NCBI RefSeq assembly: GCF_937881195.1
Contig: NZ_CALGFC010000053.1
Coordinates: forward strand, 1-64,000
From: an uncultured Methanobrevibacter sp.
GTDB lineage: Archaea; Methanobacteriota; Methanobacteria; Methanobacteriales; Methanobacteriaceae
Reading direction: 5' to 3'
DNA: 64,000 nt
The position numbers and the translations under genes were made by a program. Shown piece by piece: positions 35,639 through 45,088 of this stretch. Each line of letters begins with the position of its first letter. Position 1 is the first letter of the stretch. The notes beneath the pieces are model-generated. The model worked only from the letters and a program-made list of their open reading frames with translations. It was not told the DNA's origin and made no database searches.

Positions 35639-36496
35639 ATGAAAATATTGATAACTGGATATAATGGAATGTTAGGTTCTGATTTAGTTGAAACATTGAA
35701 AAACGAAAATAAACATGATTTAATCCTTACTGATGTTGAAGAATTAGATATAACTAACTTTGATGAAGTTATAAAAGTTTTTAAAAATGAAAAACCGGAA
35801 ATTGTAATCAATGTAGCTGCCTATACTGATGTTGATGGTTGTGAGACTAATCAGGATTTAGCTTATAATGTTAATTCTATAGGGCCTAAAAACTTGGCTA
35901 TTGCTTCAAACGAAATTAATGCTAAACTTTTACATATAAGTACTGACTATGTTTTTTCTGGAGAAGAATCTAAACCTTATAAAGAAGAGGATGGAATTGG
36001 CCCTAAAAGTTATTATGGTAAAACTAAACTCCAAGGAGAATTATTCATTAAAGAAAACATGGAGGAATATTTTATTATTAGGACTGCATGGCTATATGGG
36101 TTTAATGGCAAAAATTTTGTAAAAACAATGTTAGAATTATCAAAAAACAATAATAAAATCACTGTTGTTAATGATCAATATGGTTCTCCTACATTTGCAA
36201 AAGATCTGTCTAAAAGTATTTCTGAAATTATAAAAACAGATAAATATGGGGTTTATCATGTTACAAATAGTGATAGTTGTACTTGGTATGAGTTTGCAAA
36301 ACAAATATTTGAATTAGCAAATATTGATGTTAATGTTATCCCAGTAACTACTAAAGAATATCCAACACCAGCTGAAAGACCAAAATATTCTGTACTTTCA
36401 AATGAAAAATGGGAAAATAATGGTTTTAAAAAATTAAGATCATATAAGGATGCTCTTAAAAGTTACATTGAACTTGAATTAGAAAATAGTGAATAG
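35639..36496 (+). CDS. rfbD: dTDP-4-dehydrorhamnose reductase
   Basis: This 285-residue SDR reduces dTDP-4-keto-L-rhamnose to dTDP-L-rhamnose. It has ILITGYNGMLGSDLVE, VINVAAYTDVDGCETN, the STDYVFSG motif, SYYGKTKLQGE with the YxxxK pair, and TAWLYGFNGKNFVKTM. PTPAERPKYSVLSNEK is typical of RmlD. An AAAGGAGG site precedes the ATG. rfbA follows 11 bp later, so the two are co-transcribed. Confidence 0.94.
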   Translation: MKILITGYNGMLGSDLVETLKNENKHDLILTDVEELDITNFDEVIKVFKNEKPEIVINVAAYTDVDGCETNQDLAYNVNSIGPKNLAIASNEINAKLLHISTDYVFSGEESKPYKEEDGIGPKSYYGKTKLQGELFIKENMEEYFIIRTAWLYGFNGKNFVKTMLELSKNNNKITVVNDQYGSPTFAKDLSKSISEIIKTDKYGVYHVTNSDSCTWYEFAKQIFELANIDVNVIPVTTKEYPTPAERPKYSVLSNEKWENNGFKKLRSYKDALKSYIELELENSE

Positions 36497-36507
36497 GAGG
36501 TGTTTTA

Positions 36508-37377
36508 ATGAAAGGCATTGTTCTGGCAGGAGGTTCTGGAACTCGACTTTATCCAATCACAAAAGCTATTTCTAAGCAACTTATTCCTTTATATGATAAA
36601 CCAATGATTTATTATCCAATATCGGTTTTAATGCTTGCAGGTATTAAGGAGATACTTATTATTTCAACTCCTCATGATCTTCCTCAATATAAGAAATTAC
36701 TTGGGAATGGTGAGGATTTAGGTATTTCTTTTTCTTATTGCGAACAAAAAGAACCAAAAGGGTTAGCTGAAGCTTTTATAATTGGAGAAGAATTTATTGG
36801 TTCTGATAATGTTGCCTTAGTTTTGGGAGATAATGTTTTTTATGGCCATAGATTGACCGAAATATTGAAAAATGCAGCTAAATTAGACCAAGGTGCAATT
36901 ATTTTTGGATATTATACTAATAATCCTGAAGATTTTGGTGTTGTAGAATTTGATGATTATGGAAATGTCTTATCCATTGAAGAGAAACCAAATAATCCAA
37001 AATCGAATTATATAGTTCCTGGACTTTATTTTTATGATAATAATGTCATCAAGATAGCTAAAAATGTTAAACCTTCACTTAGGGGTGAATTAGAGATAAC
37101 TTCTATCAATGAAGAGTATTTAAAACAAAATAAACTCAAAGTTGAACTTCTTGGTAGAGGCATGGCTTGGCTAGATACAGGTACCCATAATGGTCTTTTA
37201 GAAGCAGCTAACTTCATAGAGACTGTTCAAAAAAGGCAAGGTTTATATATTGCTTGCTTAGAGGAAATAGCTTATTATAAAGGTTATATTTCTAAAGAGA
37301 AGCTTATTGAAATATCTGATAATTTGAAAAAAACAGATTATGGTAAATATCTGTCTAAGTTAGCTAATAATCGATAA
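36508..37377 (+). CDS. rfbA: Glucose-1-phosphate thymidylyltransferase
   Basis: This 289-residue nucleotidyltransferase makes dTDP-glucose, the first step of dTDP-rhamnose synthesis. Signatures are GIVLAGGSGTRLYPITKAISKQLIPLYDKPMIYYPI, LVLGDNVFYG, DFGVVEFDDYGNVLSIEEKP, NYIVPGLYFYDN and GRGMAWLDTGTHNGLLEAA. Length and motifs match RmlA fully. A GGAGGTG site overlaps the end of rfbD. Confidence 0.95.
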   Translation: MKGIVLAGGSGTRLYPITKAISKQLIPLYDKPMIYYPISVLMLAGIKEILIISTPHDLPQYKKLLGNGEDLGISFSYCEQKEPKGLAEAFIIGEEFIGSDNVALVLGDNVFYGHRLTEILKNAAKLDQGAIIFGYYTNNPEDFGVVEFDDYGNVLSIEEKPNNPKSNYIVPGLYFYDNNVIKIAKNVKPSLRGELEITSINEEYLKQNKLKVELLGRGMAWLDTGTHNGLLEAANFIETVQKRQGLYIACLEEIAYYKGYISKEKLIEISDNLKKTDYGKYLSKLANNR

Positions 37378-38053
37378 ATGATATAATACTTATAAATTTT
37401 TAATAATGATTATCAATTTAATTATGATTATTATTAAAAATAATGTTATTATAAATTATTAATAATTATAATAAATTTTTCATGAGCAATATTAATAATC
37501 ATGATAATAATTTAAAAATTGATAATACATAATTTTGAAAAATAATGTATAATAAATAAAATAGTATATTAAATAGTATATTCTAAATTATAGAATATAA
37601 AATGCTTTTTGATAATTATTTAATCTTGAAAAGTTGCCTTCATTATATTTTAAAAGGCAATTTAATTGTAAAATATAAAAATTTTTGCTTTCATAAAGAA
37701 GTTTGTAAAAATTTTTATTTTTATGATATTATATTATAATGTAATAACTATATTTATGTAATATGGTAATAGTTTGGCTAATAAATTATTAATTTAATTA
37801 ATTGTAGTTAATAATTAGTTATTAATTTATATTATTAATTTATATTATTAATTTAATTTGAAATTTCATAGGTTCAATTATATAATTTTTAAATTTGCTT
37901 AGATTTAAATTTAAAATTAGTAGCTAATTTTTGAAATATATAATTATGAATTTTTTTAGAAGATAAATTTTTCAGTTTATTATTTTATTGAAACATTTTA
38001 CATATTTTTGTTTACTTAATTAAATATTTTATTTGATATAAAGGTGTATTTTT
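37378..38053. other. Intergenic region with one hairpin
   Basis: About 680 AT-rich bases follow rfbA. A stem GTTGCCTT (37633-37640) pairs with AAGGCAAT (37654-37661) around a 13-nt loop, with one G-U pair. It could be a terminator or part of a leader, but no T-run follows directly. Otherwise nothing is recognised. Confidence 0.45.
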
Positions 38054-39193
38054 GTGCTGAATAATCTTAAAAAATTTTTGGTTTTAAATAGTGTATCATC
38101 TGCTACTTCATCATCAACATTGGGAAGTTTTAATGATAAGGTTAAAAAAGTTAGATTGCTAAAATATGATAATTTAAGAGGTTTAGGGATATTATTAGTA
38201 GTTTTATTCCATTTAATGAATCCTTTTTCTAGTGTTCCTTTTTATGGTGCAATTGCGAAAAGTTCTATGATTATTATAATGCCAGTTATATTTTTTGTAA
38301 GTGGATACTTTTCTAAGGTTGATGAAAATACTGAAATAAAAGCTTTTAAAGGGATTTTTATACCCTATATATTCTTCTGTACACTTTGGATTATATTCAC
38401 AGTTATAGTATTAGGTTCTAATATTCCTGAAATGCCTTATATAGTCCCTGCAAGAGGTTTATGGTATTTATTAACTCTATTTTTAATGAGATTATTCCTA
38501 CCAATATTTGTCAGAATTAAGTATTTCTTCTGGATAATGATAGCAGGATCTTTATTAATAGGCGTAGTTACTTTTGGATCAAATATATTTGCATTCACTA
38601 AGTTTATTTATTATTTGCCTCTTTTCATGTTAGGTTATTATTTTAAAAACTCTGATTATTACTTAAACACAATTAATCCTAAATTAAAAGGGTTATTTTT
38701 AAAAATAAAAGATTTCTTTGTTAATTATAAATTAATAACCTTTGGAATTTTAGCTTTATTATTAATATCTCTTACTTTTGTATTTAGAACATATCCTTCA
38801 GGATTTTTTTCTTTTGAACTTAGCTATTCTCAACTAGATTTAGGTAATAAAATTGGAATGTTAATGAGATTGCTTGTGCTTCTTGCTAGTTTATTTGCTG
38901 TAATATTGATGAACTATCTCATGACTGACAAAGAAACATTTCTAACTAAAATAGGTAAAAATTCATTAGCTGTCTATGTTTTACATTTTTACTTCACTAG
39001 AATATTAGATATATACTTTATACATTCTGATCTAGGGTCATTTTTATTGGATAATCCTTATTTGGCCGGTGTTTACATTGTAATAACTGCTTTAATAATC
39101 ACATATGTTTTATCAAGAGATTTCATAACAAACATATTAAATAAGATATTTGACATAATATCTAAAATATTTATTAAGCCTGCTCCTAATTAG
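38054..39193 (+). CDS. Acyltransferase-3 family membrane protein
   Basis: This 379-residue integral membrane protein has about ten hydrophobic helices. The first helix carries LRGLGILLVVLFHLM, matching the Arg...His signature of acyltransferase-3 (OafA/NodX) proteins that O-acylate glycans. GLWYLLTLFLMRL and the late NSLAVYVLHFYF are also typical. The acceptor is probably a surface glycan made by the neighbours. The start is GTG, preceded by AAGGTG. A serine-rich N-terminal extension of about 25 residues precedes the membrane domain. Confidence 0.8.
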   Translation: MLNNLKKFLVLNSVSSATSSSTLGSFNDKVKKVRLLKYDNLRGLGILLVVLFHLMNPFSSVPFYGAIAKSSMIIIMPVIFFVSGYFSKVDENTEIKAFKGIFIPYIFFCTLWIIFTVIVLGSNIPEMPYIVPARGLWYLLTLFLMRLFLPIFVRIKYFFWIMIAGSLLIGVVTFGSNIFAFTKFIYYLPLFMLGYYFKNSDYYLNTINPKLKGLFLKIKDFFVNYKLITFGILALLLISLTFVFRTYPSGFFSFELSYSQLDLGNKIGMLMRLLVLLASLFAVILMNYLMTDKETFLTKIGKNSLAVYVLHFYFTRILDIYFIHSDLGSFLLDNPYLAGVYIVITALIITYVLSRDFITNILNKIFDIISKIFIKPAPN

Positions 39194-39315
39194 GCTTATT
39201 TATATTTTAAAATTTTAATTTATACTATACTATTATGGGTTTATGTGTTACTGAATTGATTAAATAAGATTAATTCTACTAATTAATAAATTAATAAATT
39301 CACTCAATGATTTTC

Positions 39316-41106
39316 ATGAAAACGGAATTAATTATAAAAGAATGCATTGTTAAGAGTAATAATCTATATATTAATGTTAATTGTGATATTGATTATGATC
39401 CTGATGTTTTTGAACCTAAATTAAAAATAAATTTTTTTAATGGCAAAAATAATTTGATATTGCCTGTTCTAATTACTAATAGGCGATATATATCTTTTAA
39501 AAATTTAGATTCTTTAGAATTTTCTCAAAAATTTGAAATAAATGATATATTTCTAGATAAAAAATGGAAAGAAATTAAATTTTATTTATCTTTACACTAT
39601 GGAAATCATATTGTTACAGATTTTTCTTTTGATTTGGATAACGATATAAATAATGATTTTGTTTCAAAATACCTCATTGAAAATGATGAAAATCAGATTA
39701 AATTAATTAAAATAAACGATAAGAATAATTTAAATATTTTAAGGCATGTTTTATCACTTTTTATAAGAATAATAGCACTAATTATATCAATATTTTTAAT
39801 TCCTTTCTTTATTTTCGAATCTATTTTTATAATGATCAAAACTCCTGATTTAAATTCTTCAGGAGGAGATTTATATTTAGAAGATAAAAATGTTATTAAA
39901 AGAGGAATAAGACATATATTATGGAGAATATCTTCATTTTCCAATTTTCCCGTTGAAAAATTATTTATAAATTTCAAAAATTACATGTTAAATAAAATTT
40001 ATCAATTAGCTGTATTAATCTATCAAAAAGAAAATACTGTAATGTTTATCTCAGAAAGAGGACAAAATTTAACAGGAAATCTCAAATTTGTGTATGATTA
40101 TATAAAAAATAATGAAAATACTAAAAACGTTAATATTAAGGTTTCAACCATAAATCAAAGTTTTCCAATTACTAGCTTTAGTCATAAGTGGAATACTTAC
40201 AAGGATATGGCTAGTTCTAATGTTATTTTATTAGATAATTATTTTAGCCCAGTAAATATTTTGAATTTTAATAATCAAACTTTAATTCAGTTATGGCATG
40301 CAGCAGGTGCTTTTAAAACTTTTGGATTTACAAGATTTGGAAGACCTGGAGGCCCAAAACTTGATTCTAAAAATCATAGGAAATATGACATGGCTACAGT
40401 TTCAAGTAGTGCTGTTATAGACTGTTATTCAGAGGCTTATGGAGTTTCTTCAGATAAAATTCTTCCATTAGGTATCCCAAGAACAGATATATTTTTTGAT
40501 ACTGATTATATTGATTCAACTAAAGAAAATTTCTATAAAAAATATCCTCAGTTAAAAGACAAGAAAATTATACTATTTGGGCCTACATTTAGAGGAACTA
40601 ATAGAAGAAATGGCTATTATCCTATAAAGAAATTTGACCCTGTTAAAATTTATAATGATTTGAATCAAGAATATGCAATAATTATAAAAAGACATTTTTT
40701 TATAAACAATAAATTTAAAATTCCTAAGGAATATTCTGATTATATACTTGATTTGGACGTTAATGAAGATATAAATGATTTACTTTTTGTCACGGATATT
40801 CTAATTACAGATTATTCTTCTACGGTATTTGAGGCTTCTTTATTAGATGTTCCAATGATTTTCTATGCATTTGATTTAGATGATTATATTTCTAATCGTA
40901 GCTTTTATTTTGAATATAAGAGCTTTGTCCCTGGAAAAATAACTTATACTCAAGATGAGCTAATTAATTCTATTAAAAATAATGATTTTGAGAACTATAA
41001 AATAAAAGACTTTAAGGATAAGTTCTTTGAAGAGGTTGATGGGAAATCAACAGAAAGAATTATAAATTATATTTGTAATGTTTTAGAAAAAAATAAAAAG
41101 AAATAG
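39316..41106 (+). CDS. CDP-polyol phosphotransferase (TagB/TagF/TarL family) with N-terminal domain
   Basis: This protein has about 596 residues. Residues 1-120 form a beta-rich domain of unknown role, followed by a hydrophobic helix at about 145-170. The catalytic part has IQLWHAAGAFKTFGF with the catalytic His, LGIPRTDIFFD, FGPTFRGTNRR, KRHFFINN and ITDYSSTVFEASLLDVPMIFYAFDLDDY. This family transfers glycerol- or ribitol-phosphate from the CDP-polyol to make teichoic acids. The same architecture recurs at 52.4 kb. Start ATG 39316 is preferred to 39307 by the weak TGATTTTC before it. Confidence 0.85.
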   Translation: MKTELIIKECIVKSNNLYINVNCDIDYDPDVFEPKLKINFFNGKNNLILPVLITNRRYISFKNLDSLEFSQKFEINDIFLDKKWKEIKFYLSLHYGNHIVTDFSFDLDNDINNDFVSKYLIENDENQIKLIKINDKNNLNILRHVLSLFIRIIALIISIFLIPFFIFESIFIMIKTPDLNSSGGDLYLEDKNVIKRGIRHILWRISSFSNFPVEKLFINFKNYMLNKIYQLAVLIYQKENTVMFISERGQNLTGNLKFVYDYIKNNENTKNVNIKVSTINQSFPITSFSHKWNTYKDMASSNVILLDNYFSPVNILNFNNQTLIQLWHAAGAFKTFGFTRFGRPGGPKLDSKNHRKYDMATVSSSAVIDCYSEAYGVSSDKILPLGIPRTDIFFDTDYIDSTKENFYKKYPQLKDKKIILFGPTFRGTNRRNGYYPIKKFDPVKIYNDLNQEYAIIIKRHFFINNKFKIPKEYSDYILDLDVNEDINDLLFVTDILITDYSSTVFEASLLDVPMIFYAFDLDDYISNRSFYFEYKSFVPGKITYTQDELINSIKNNDFENYKIKDFKDKFFEEVDGKSTERIINYICNVLEKNKKK

Positions 41107-41144
41107 AATAAAAATAAAAAATAAGCTAGATAATAATGGCTAAT

Positions 41145-41193
41145 AAATAAAAATTAAATAAAAATTAAATTAAATAAAAATTAAATAAAAATT
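41145..41193. repeat. 11-nt direct repeats
   Basis: AAATAAAAATT occurs four times at 41145-41155, 41156-41166, 41172-41182 and 41183-41193, between convergent genes. Confidence 0.75.
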
Positions 41194-41256
41194 AAATCAT
41201 ATTAAAAAAACTAAAAATAAAACAAAAAATAGAGAATATTATAGCTTAAAATCCTA

Positions 41257-42063
41257 TTAAACATCTCTATAATCTATTTCATTAGTATATGTAATATTAT
41301 TTATTTTATTTTTCTGAATATTGTTTTTTATGAACTGATTATTGAAGGCTTTATTAACAACAATACCAATACCTGAATTGCTAATTATTCTATTTAACTT
41401 AATATAGTTATTATCTGAGCGCTCTAAAAACAAACCATGCTTTCCGTTATATTTTATTGTATTTCTGATTATCGTATTTCCTTTGTTTTTTTCTTCACCA
41501 GAATACAATAATATGCCAAATAATGAATTTTTGTAAATTAAATTTTCACGAACTATATTTTTAGTAGCGGCATCTAAAATAACTATTCCACAAGAATTAT
41601 TATTATTTCTTATTTTATTTGAAAGTATTTTGTTACTTGAACCATAAATAATAATGGATCCATCATAGGGTCTATTATAAGCAGGATCATAGAAAATGTA
41701 TCCAGAACTTTTATGATTTTCTACAATATTTTTTTGTATTGTGTTATATTTTCCTTTAACTGTTATTTGTTGTAATGTTAAACCAGAAACTTTTGTTTTA
41801 TCAGCATTAATCGTTAATGACCTAATTTTTACCTTACCCTTTGTCTTAATAGTAATTGACTTCTTCAATGTTAAATCTAAGTTTTTATGATTTGCTGTTT
41901 TAAAAATAACAACATCTTTATTTTTAACATTCTTAAAAATACTTTTAATTTTCTTATCAGAATCTTTTTTATCTATTTGGTATGTTTTAGCATCAATTCC
42001 ACTCATTCCAATAACTAGAGTAGAAAACAATAAAACTACAATTAAAACATGTTTTAACTTCAT
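41257..42063 (-). CDS. Secreted right-handed beta-helix repeat protein
   Basis: This protein of about 268 residues has a signal peptide (LKHVLIVVLLFSTLVIGMSGIDA) and then parallel beta-helix coils. The repeated units are of the N-x-I-x-x-N type, for example YNTIQKNIVENHK, NKILSNKIRNNN, NIVRENLIYKNSLFGILL, NTIIRNTIKYNGKHGLFL and NYIKLNRIISNSGIGIVV. This is the NosD/CASH pattern of the adhesin-like proteins of Methanobrevibacter. It has no C-terminal anchor, so it is probably secreted or glycan-bound. ATG 42063 follows GGGTGA. Confidence 0.8.
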   Translation of the reverse strand: MKLKHVLIVVLLFSTLVIGMSGIDAKTYQIDKKDSDKKIKSIFKNVKNKDVVIFKTANHKNLDLTLKKSITIKTKGKVKIRSLTINADKTKVSGLTLQQITVKGKYNTIQKNIVENHKSSGYIFYDPAYNRPYDGSIIIYGSSNKILSNKIRNNNNSCGIVILDAATKNIVRENLIYKNSLFGILLYSGEEKNKGNTIIRNTIKYNGKHGLFLERSDNNYIKLNRIISNSGIGIVVNKAFNNQFIKNNIQKNKINNITYTNEIDYRDV

Positions 42064-42133
42064 AATTTCACCCACTATTAAAAAGATAAATAGGCTGACA
42101 CTTTTATTTCTAATTATGCATTTTATTTATCTT

Positions 42134-43309
42134 TTATCCTTTTATCATTCGAGATATCTTTCCTTTAACTTTTTGGAAAAATGTCCTATTTTTTAGTTTA
42201 ATTTCATTTTTAAGTTTTTTATTTTCTTTATTTAATTTTTCATTATTTTTTGTTAGTTTATTTATCTCTCTATTTTTTTTCGTGATTTGATTTACCATGT
42301 CCATACTTGGTCTTAGCCATTTGTCAAGAGTGGTTTTCATTAATTGGAATTGGAATTCTTTTTGTTCTTCTTCAGTAAAACTAGTTTTTTTGATATCTTC
42401 AATAGTATTTTTATCTTCATTTTCATTTATAAATTTTTTTATTGTCCCTATTAATTTTTCACGAGTTTCTAGATGTTTTCCCCAATTTGGAGCAGGGTTC
42501 ATAAAATCAAAATTATATTTGTCTTGCATAAAATCCTCAGGGCTAACACATTCAACCCAATTTCTATATGGATCAAACCTTGACCATTTAGGATTTAATG
42601 GTATCCATAAGACTGGTACTCCCATTGCTAGGCAGGGTAGTGTTGCATGTAGTCTTATTGTTACTACGCATTTAGCATTTTGATAGATTTTTAGTCGTTC
42701 TTCAACATTTTTGGCCCTTTCTTCCCAAGTCATTTCATAGAATTGATTTTCAGGGTCACGATTTATGTGAGTATAATTTCTTATCTCTATATCTTCACCT
42801 TTCAATTGATTTCTTATTTTTTCTTCTACATCTTTTGGTAAATCAACTAGACAAATATATTCTTTTTTAGGTTTAGTTTTTTCAAATTCTGGTAATGTTA
42901 GTGTGATACAACCTGAAAAAAAGCTATCTATTGAAAGTCTTTTAAATGATCTTTCGGTTGGCTTGTCTCTGCATCCTATAGGCCCATAACTTCTTAAATA
43001 ATCTCCACCCAAACCTTCAAACCCTTCATCAACTAAGGGAGATGCTTTCCCTTCTATTGTCTTCCTTATCATGTGCATTCCTACGAATAGGGGGAGTATG
43101 TTTTGGGATGGTGGCCAGTTCCATTTTTTCCTAAACATCCATGCACTCATTATGACACTTACTGCTTCATTGTTTTCACTTTTGAATGTGTCTAATTCTT
43201 CTCTATCGACCATATAGTCTATTTGAGGTAGGAATCTTGATGATGCGTAAGCTTGAATATCATCACCTAAATTTTTTGTATATCTATGATATAATACTCC
43301 ATATTTCAT
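42134..43309 (-). CDS. Polysaccharide pyruvyl transferase family protein (copy A)
   Basis: This 391-residue CsaB-like protein is expected to transfer pyruvate from PEP to a sugar of a cell-surface polymer. Motifs are VLYHRYTKNLGDDIQAYA, SYGPIGCRDK, SFFSGCITLTLP and CVVTIRLHATLPCLAMGVPVLW. It is a tandem paralogue of the next gene, with blocks of near-identical DNA alternating with diverged segments. Its C-terminus extends about 40 residues further as a Lys/Asn coiled coil (KKNREINKLTKNNEKLNKE) ending FFQKVKGKISRMIKG. A GGAGCAAATTAA site precedes the ATG. Confidence 0.85.
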   Translation of the reverse strand: MKYGVLYHRYTKNLGDDIQAYASSRFLPQIDYMVDREELDTFKSENNEAVSVIMSAWMFRKKWNWPPSQNILPLFVGMHMIRKTIEGKASPLVDEGFEGLGGDYLRSYGPIGCRDKPTERSFKRLSIDSFFSGCITLTLPEFEKTKPKKEYICLVDLPKDVEEKIRNQLKGEDIEIRNYTHINRDPENQFYEMTWEERAKNVEERLKIYQNAKCVVTIRLHATLPCLAMGVPVLWIPLNPKWSRFDPYRNWVECVSPEDFMQDKYNFDFMNPAPNWGKHLETREKLIGTIKKFINENEDKNTIEDIKKTSFTEEEQKEFQFQLMKTTLDKWLRPSMDMVNQITKKNREINKLTKNNEKLNKENKKLKNEIKLKNRTFFQKVKGKISRMIKG

Positions 43310-43430
43310 TTAATTTGCTCCAAATTTAGATTTTTATAGTAAATAAATTATATAATTAATAATATGGCATTTAATGATATATTTTTAATAAAATTTTGCC
43401 ATGTAATATTTTTAAATAAATTGTGAGTTT

Positions 43431-44486
43431 TTATTTTTTCAATTCTCTTTTTAACTCTTCTATTTCATTAACCATATCCATACTTGGTCTTAACCATTTA
43501 TCAAGAGCGTTTTTCATTAATTGGAATTGGAATTCTTTTCGTTCTTCTTCAGTAAAACTAGTCTTTTTGATATCTTCAATAGTAGCTTTATCTTCATTTT
43601 CATTTATAAATTTTTTAATTCTTTTAATCATTTTTTTTCTAGTTTTCAAATGATCTCCAGAATTTGGATCAGGATTTACAAAATCAAAGTCATAATTGTC
43701 TTTCATAATATCTTTAGGACTTACTACTCTAACCCATTTTCTATATGGATTAAATCTTCCCCAATTAGGACTTTTTAAAACCCATAAGACTGGTACTCCC
43801 ATTGCTAGGCAGGGTAGTGTTGCATGTAGTCTTATTGTTACTACGCATTTAGCATTTTGATAGATTTTTAGTCGTTCTTCAACATTTTTGGCCCTTTCTT
43901 CCCAAGTCATCTCATGGTAAGGTTTTTTAGAATCACTATTTATATGGCTGTAAGTTCTTACTTCAATATTTTTCCCTTTTAATTTGTTTTTTATCTTTTT
44001 TTCCACATCTTTTGGCAGATCAACTAGACAAATATATTCTTTTTTAGGTTTAGTTCTTTCAAATTCTGGTAATGTTAGTGTTATACAGCCAGAAAAGAAA
44101 CTATCTATTGAAAGTTTTTTAAACATTTTGGCTGTTATCTTATCTCTGCACCCTATAGGTCCATAACTTCTTAGATAGTCTCCACCCAAACCTTGGAAAC
44201 ATTCATTAGTTATTGGGGATGCTTTTCCTTCAATGCCTTTTCTTATCATGTGCATTCCTACGAATAGGGGGAGTATGTTTGGGGATGGTGGCCAGTTCCA
44301 TTTTTTCCTAAACATCCATGCACTCATTATGACACTTACTGCTTCATTGTTTTCACTTTTGAATGTGTCTAATTCTTCTCTATCGACCATATAGTCTATT
44401 TGAGGTAGGAATCTTGATGATGCGTAAGCTTGAATATCATCACCTAAATTTTTTGTATATCTATGATATAATACTCCATATTTCAT
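43431..44486 (-). CDS. Polysaccharide pyruvyl transferase family protein (copy B)
   Basis: This 351-residue tandem paralogue of copy A has the same motifs (NLGDDIQAYASSRFLP, GPIGCRDK, TIRLHATLPCLAMG). The first 67 or so residues are identical but for one change, and 43782-43910 is identical at DNA level to 42605-42733. Differences cluster around residues 85-125 and 155-205 and after VPVLW, plausible acceptor-recognition regions. It lacks the long coiled-coil tail, ending at NEIEELKRELKK. A GGAGCAGATTAA site precedes the ATG. Confidence 0.85.
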   Translation of the reverse strand: MKYGVLYHRYTKNLGDDIQAYASSRFLPQIDYMVDREELDTFKSENNEAVSVIMSAWMFRKKWNWPPSPNILPLFVGMHMIRKGIEGKASPITNECFQGLGGDYLRSYGPIGCRDKITAKMFKKLSIDSFFSGCITLTLPEFERTKPKKEYICLVDLPKDVEKKIKNKLKGKNIEVRTYSHINSDSKKPYHEMTWEERAKNVEERLKIYQNAKCVVTIRLHATLPCLAMGVPVLWVLKSPNWGRFNPYRKWVRVVSPKDIMKDNYDFDFVNPDPNSGDHLKTRKKMIKRIKKFINENEDKATIEDIKKTSFTEEERKEFQFQLMKNALDKWLRPSMDMVNEIEELKRELKK

Positions 44487-45088
44487 TTAATCTGCTCCAA
44501 AAATAGTTTTCTGTGAAAAATGCCACATGATTTTTATTATTATAAAATTCTGAATAATTATTATAAATAATTTATATTGTAATATTATTACTATTTGTCT
44601 CTTAATAATATTTATACTAGTAAAATTAGAGTTTTAAATTAGATTATTAATTAATTTATAATTTTTATTATTTTAATTATATTATTTTAAATTTCAATAT
44701 TTTAAATTATAATTTTTTAAATTATAATATTTTAAATTATAATATTTTTTATATAATAATTTTTTATTTTTTAAATTATAATTGCCTTATTATCTCTTTA
44801 AATATTAATTTTTAATATTTATGCTTAGTATTTATACTACTATTGTGATTTCTTATAATTTCAGATATTTTCTATAATTTCGGATATATTTATTCTATTA
44901 TATATTTAATTATTATTTATATATAATTTTTATATAATAATATTTTTAATAATATTATTTACTTTTATCTTCTTTTATTCATATTCAATTTTATATTTAT
45001 ATTTTTTAGATTTTTTATATAAAATTTAATTATTTTACAATATAGTTATTTTATAAGGTAATAATTAAAAAAATAAATATTAGTTCTT
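44487..45088. other. Intergenic region with 15-nt period repeats
   Basis: About 600 AT-rich bases separate two pyruvyl transferase genes. TTTTAAATTATAAT occurs at 44700-44713, 44715-44728, 44730-44743 and 44769-44782. No gene or RNA was recognised. Confidence 0.6.

Noticed and set aside
35527..35811. 94-codon minus-strand frame
   Set aside because: It overlaps the start of rfbD antisense, and no ribosome site or family motif is visible.
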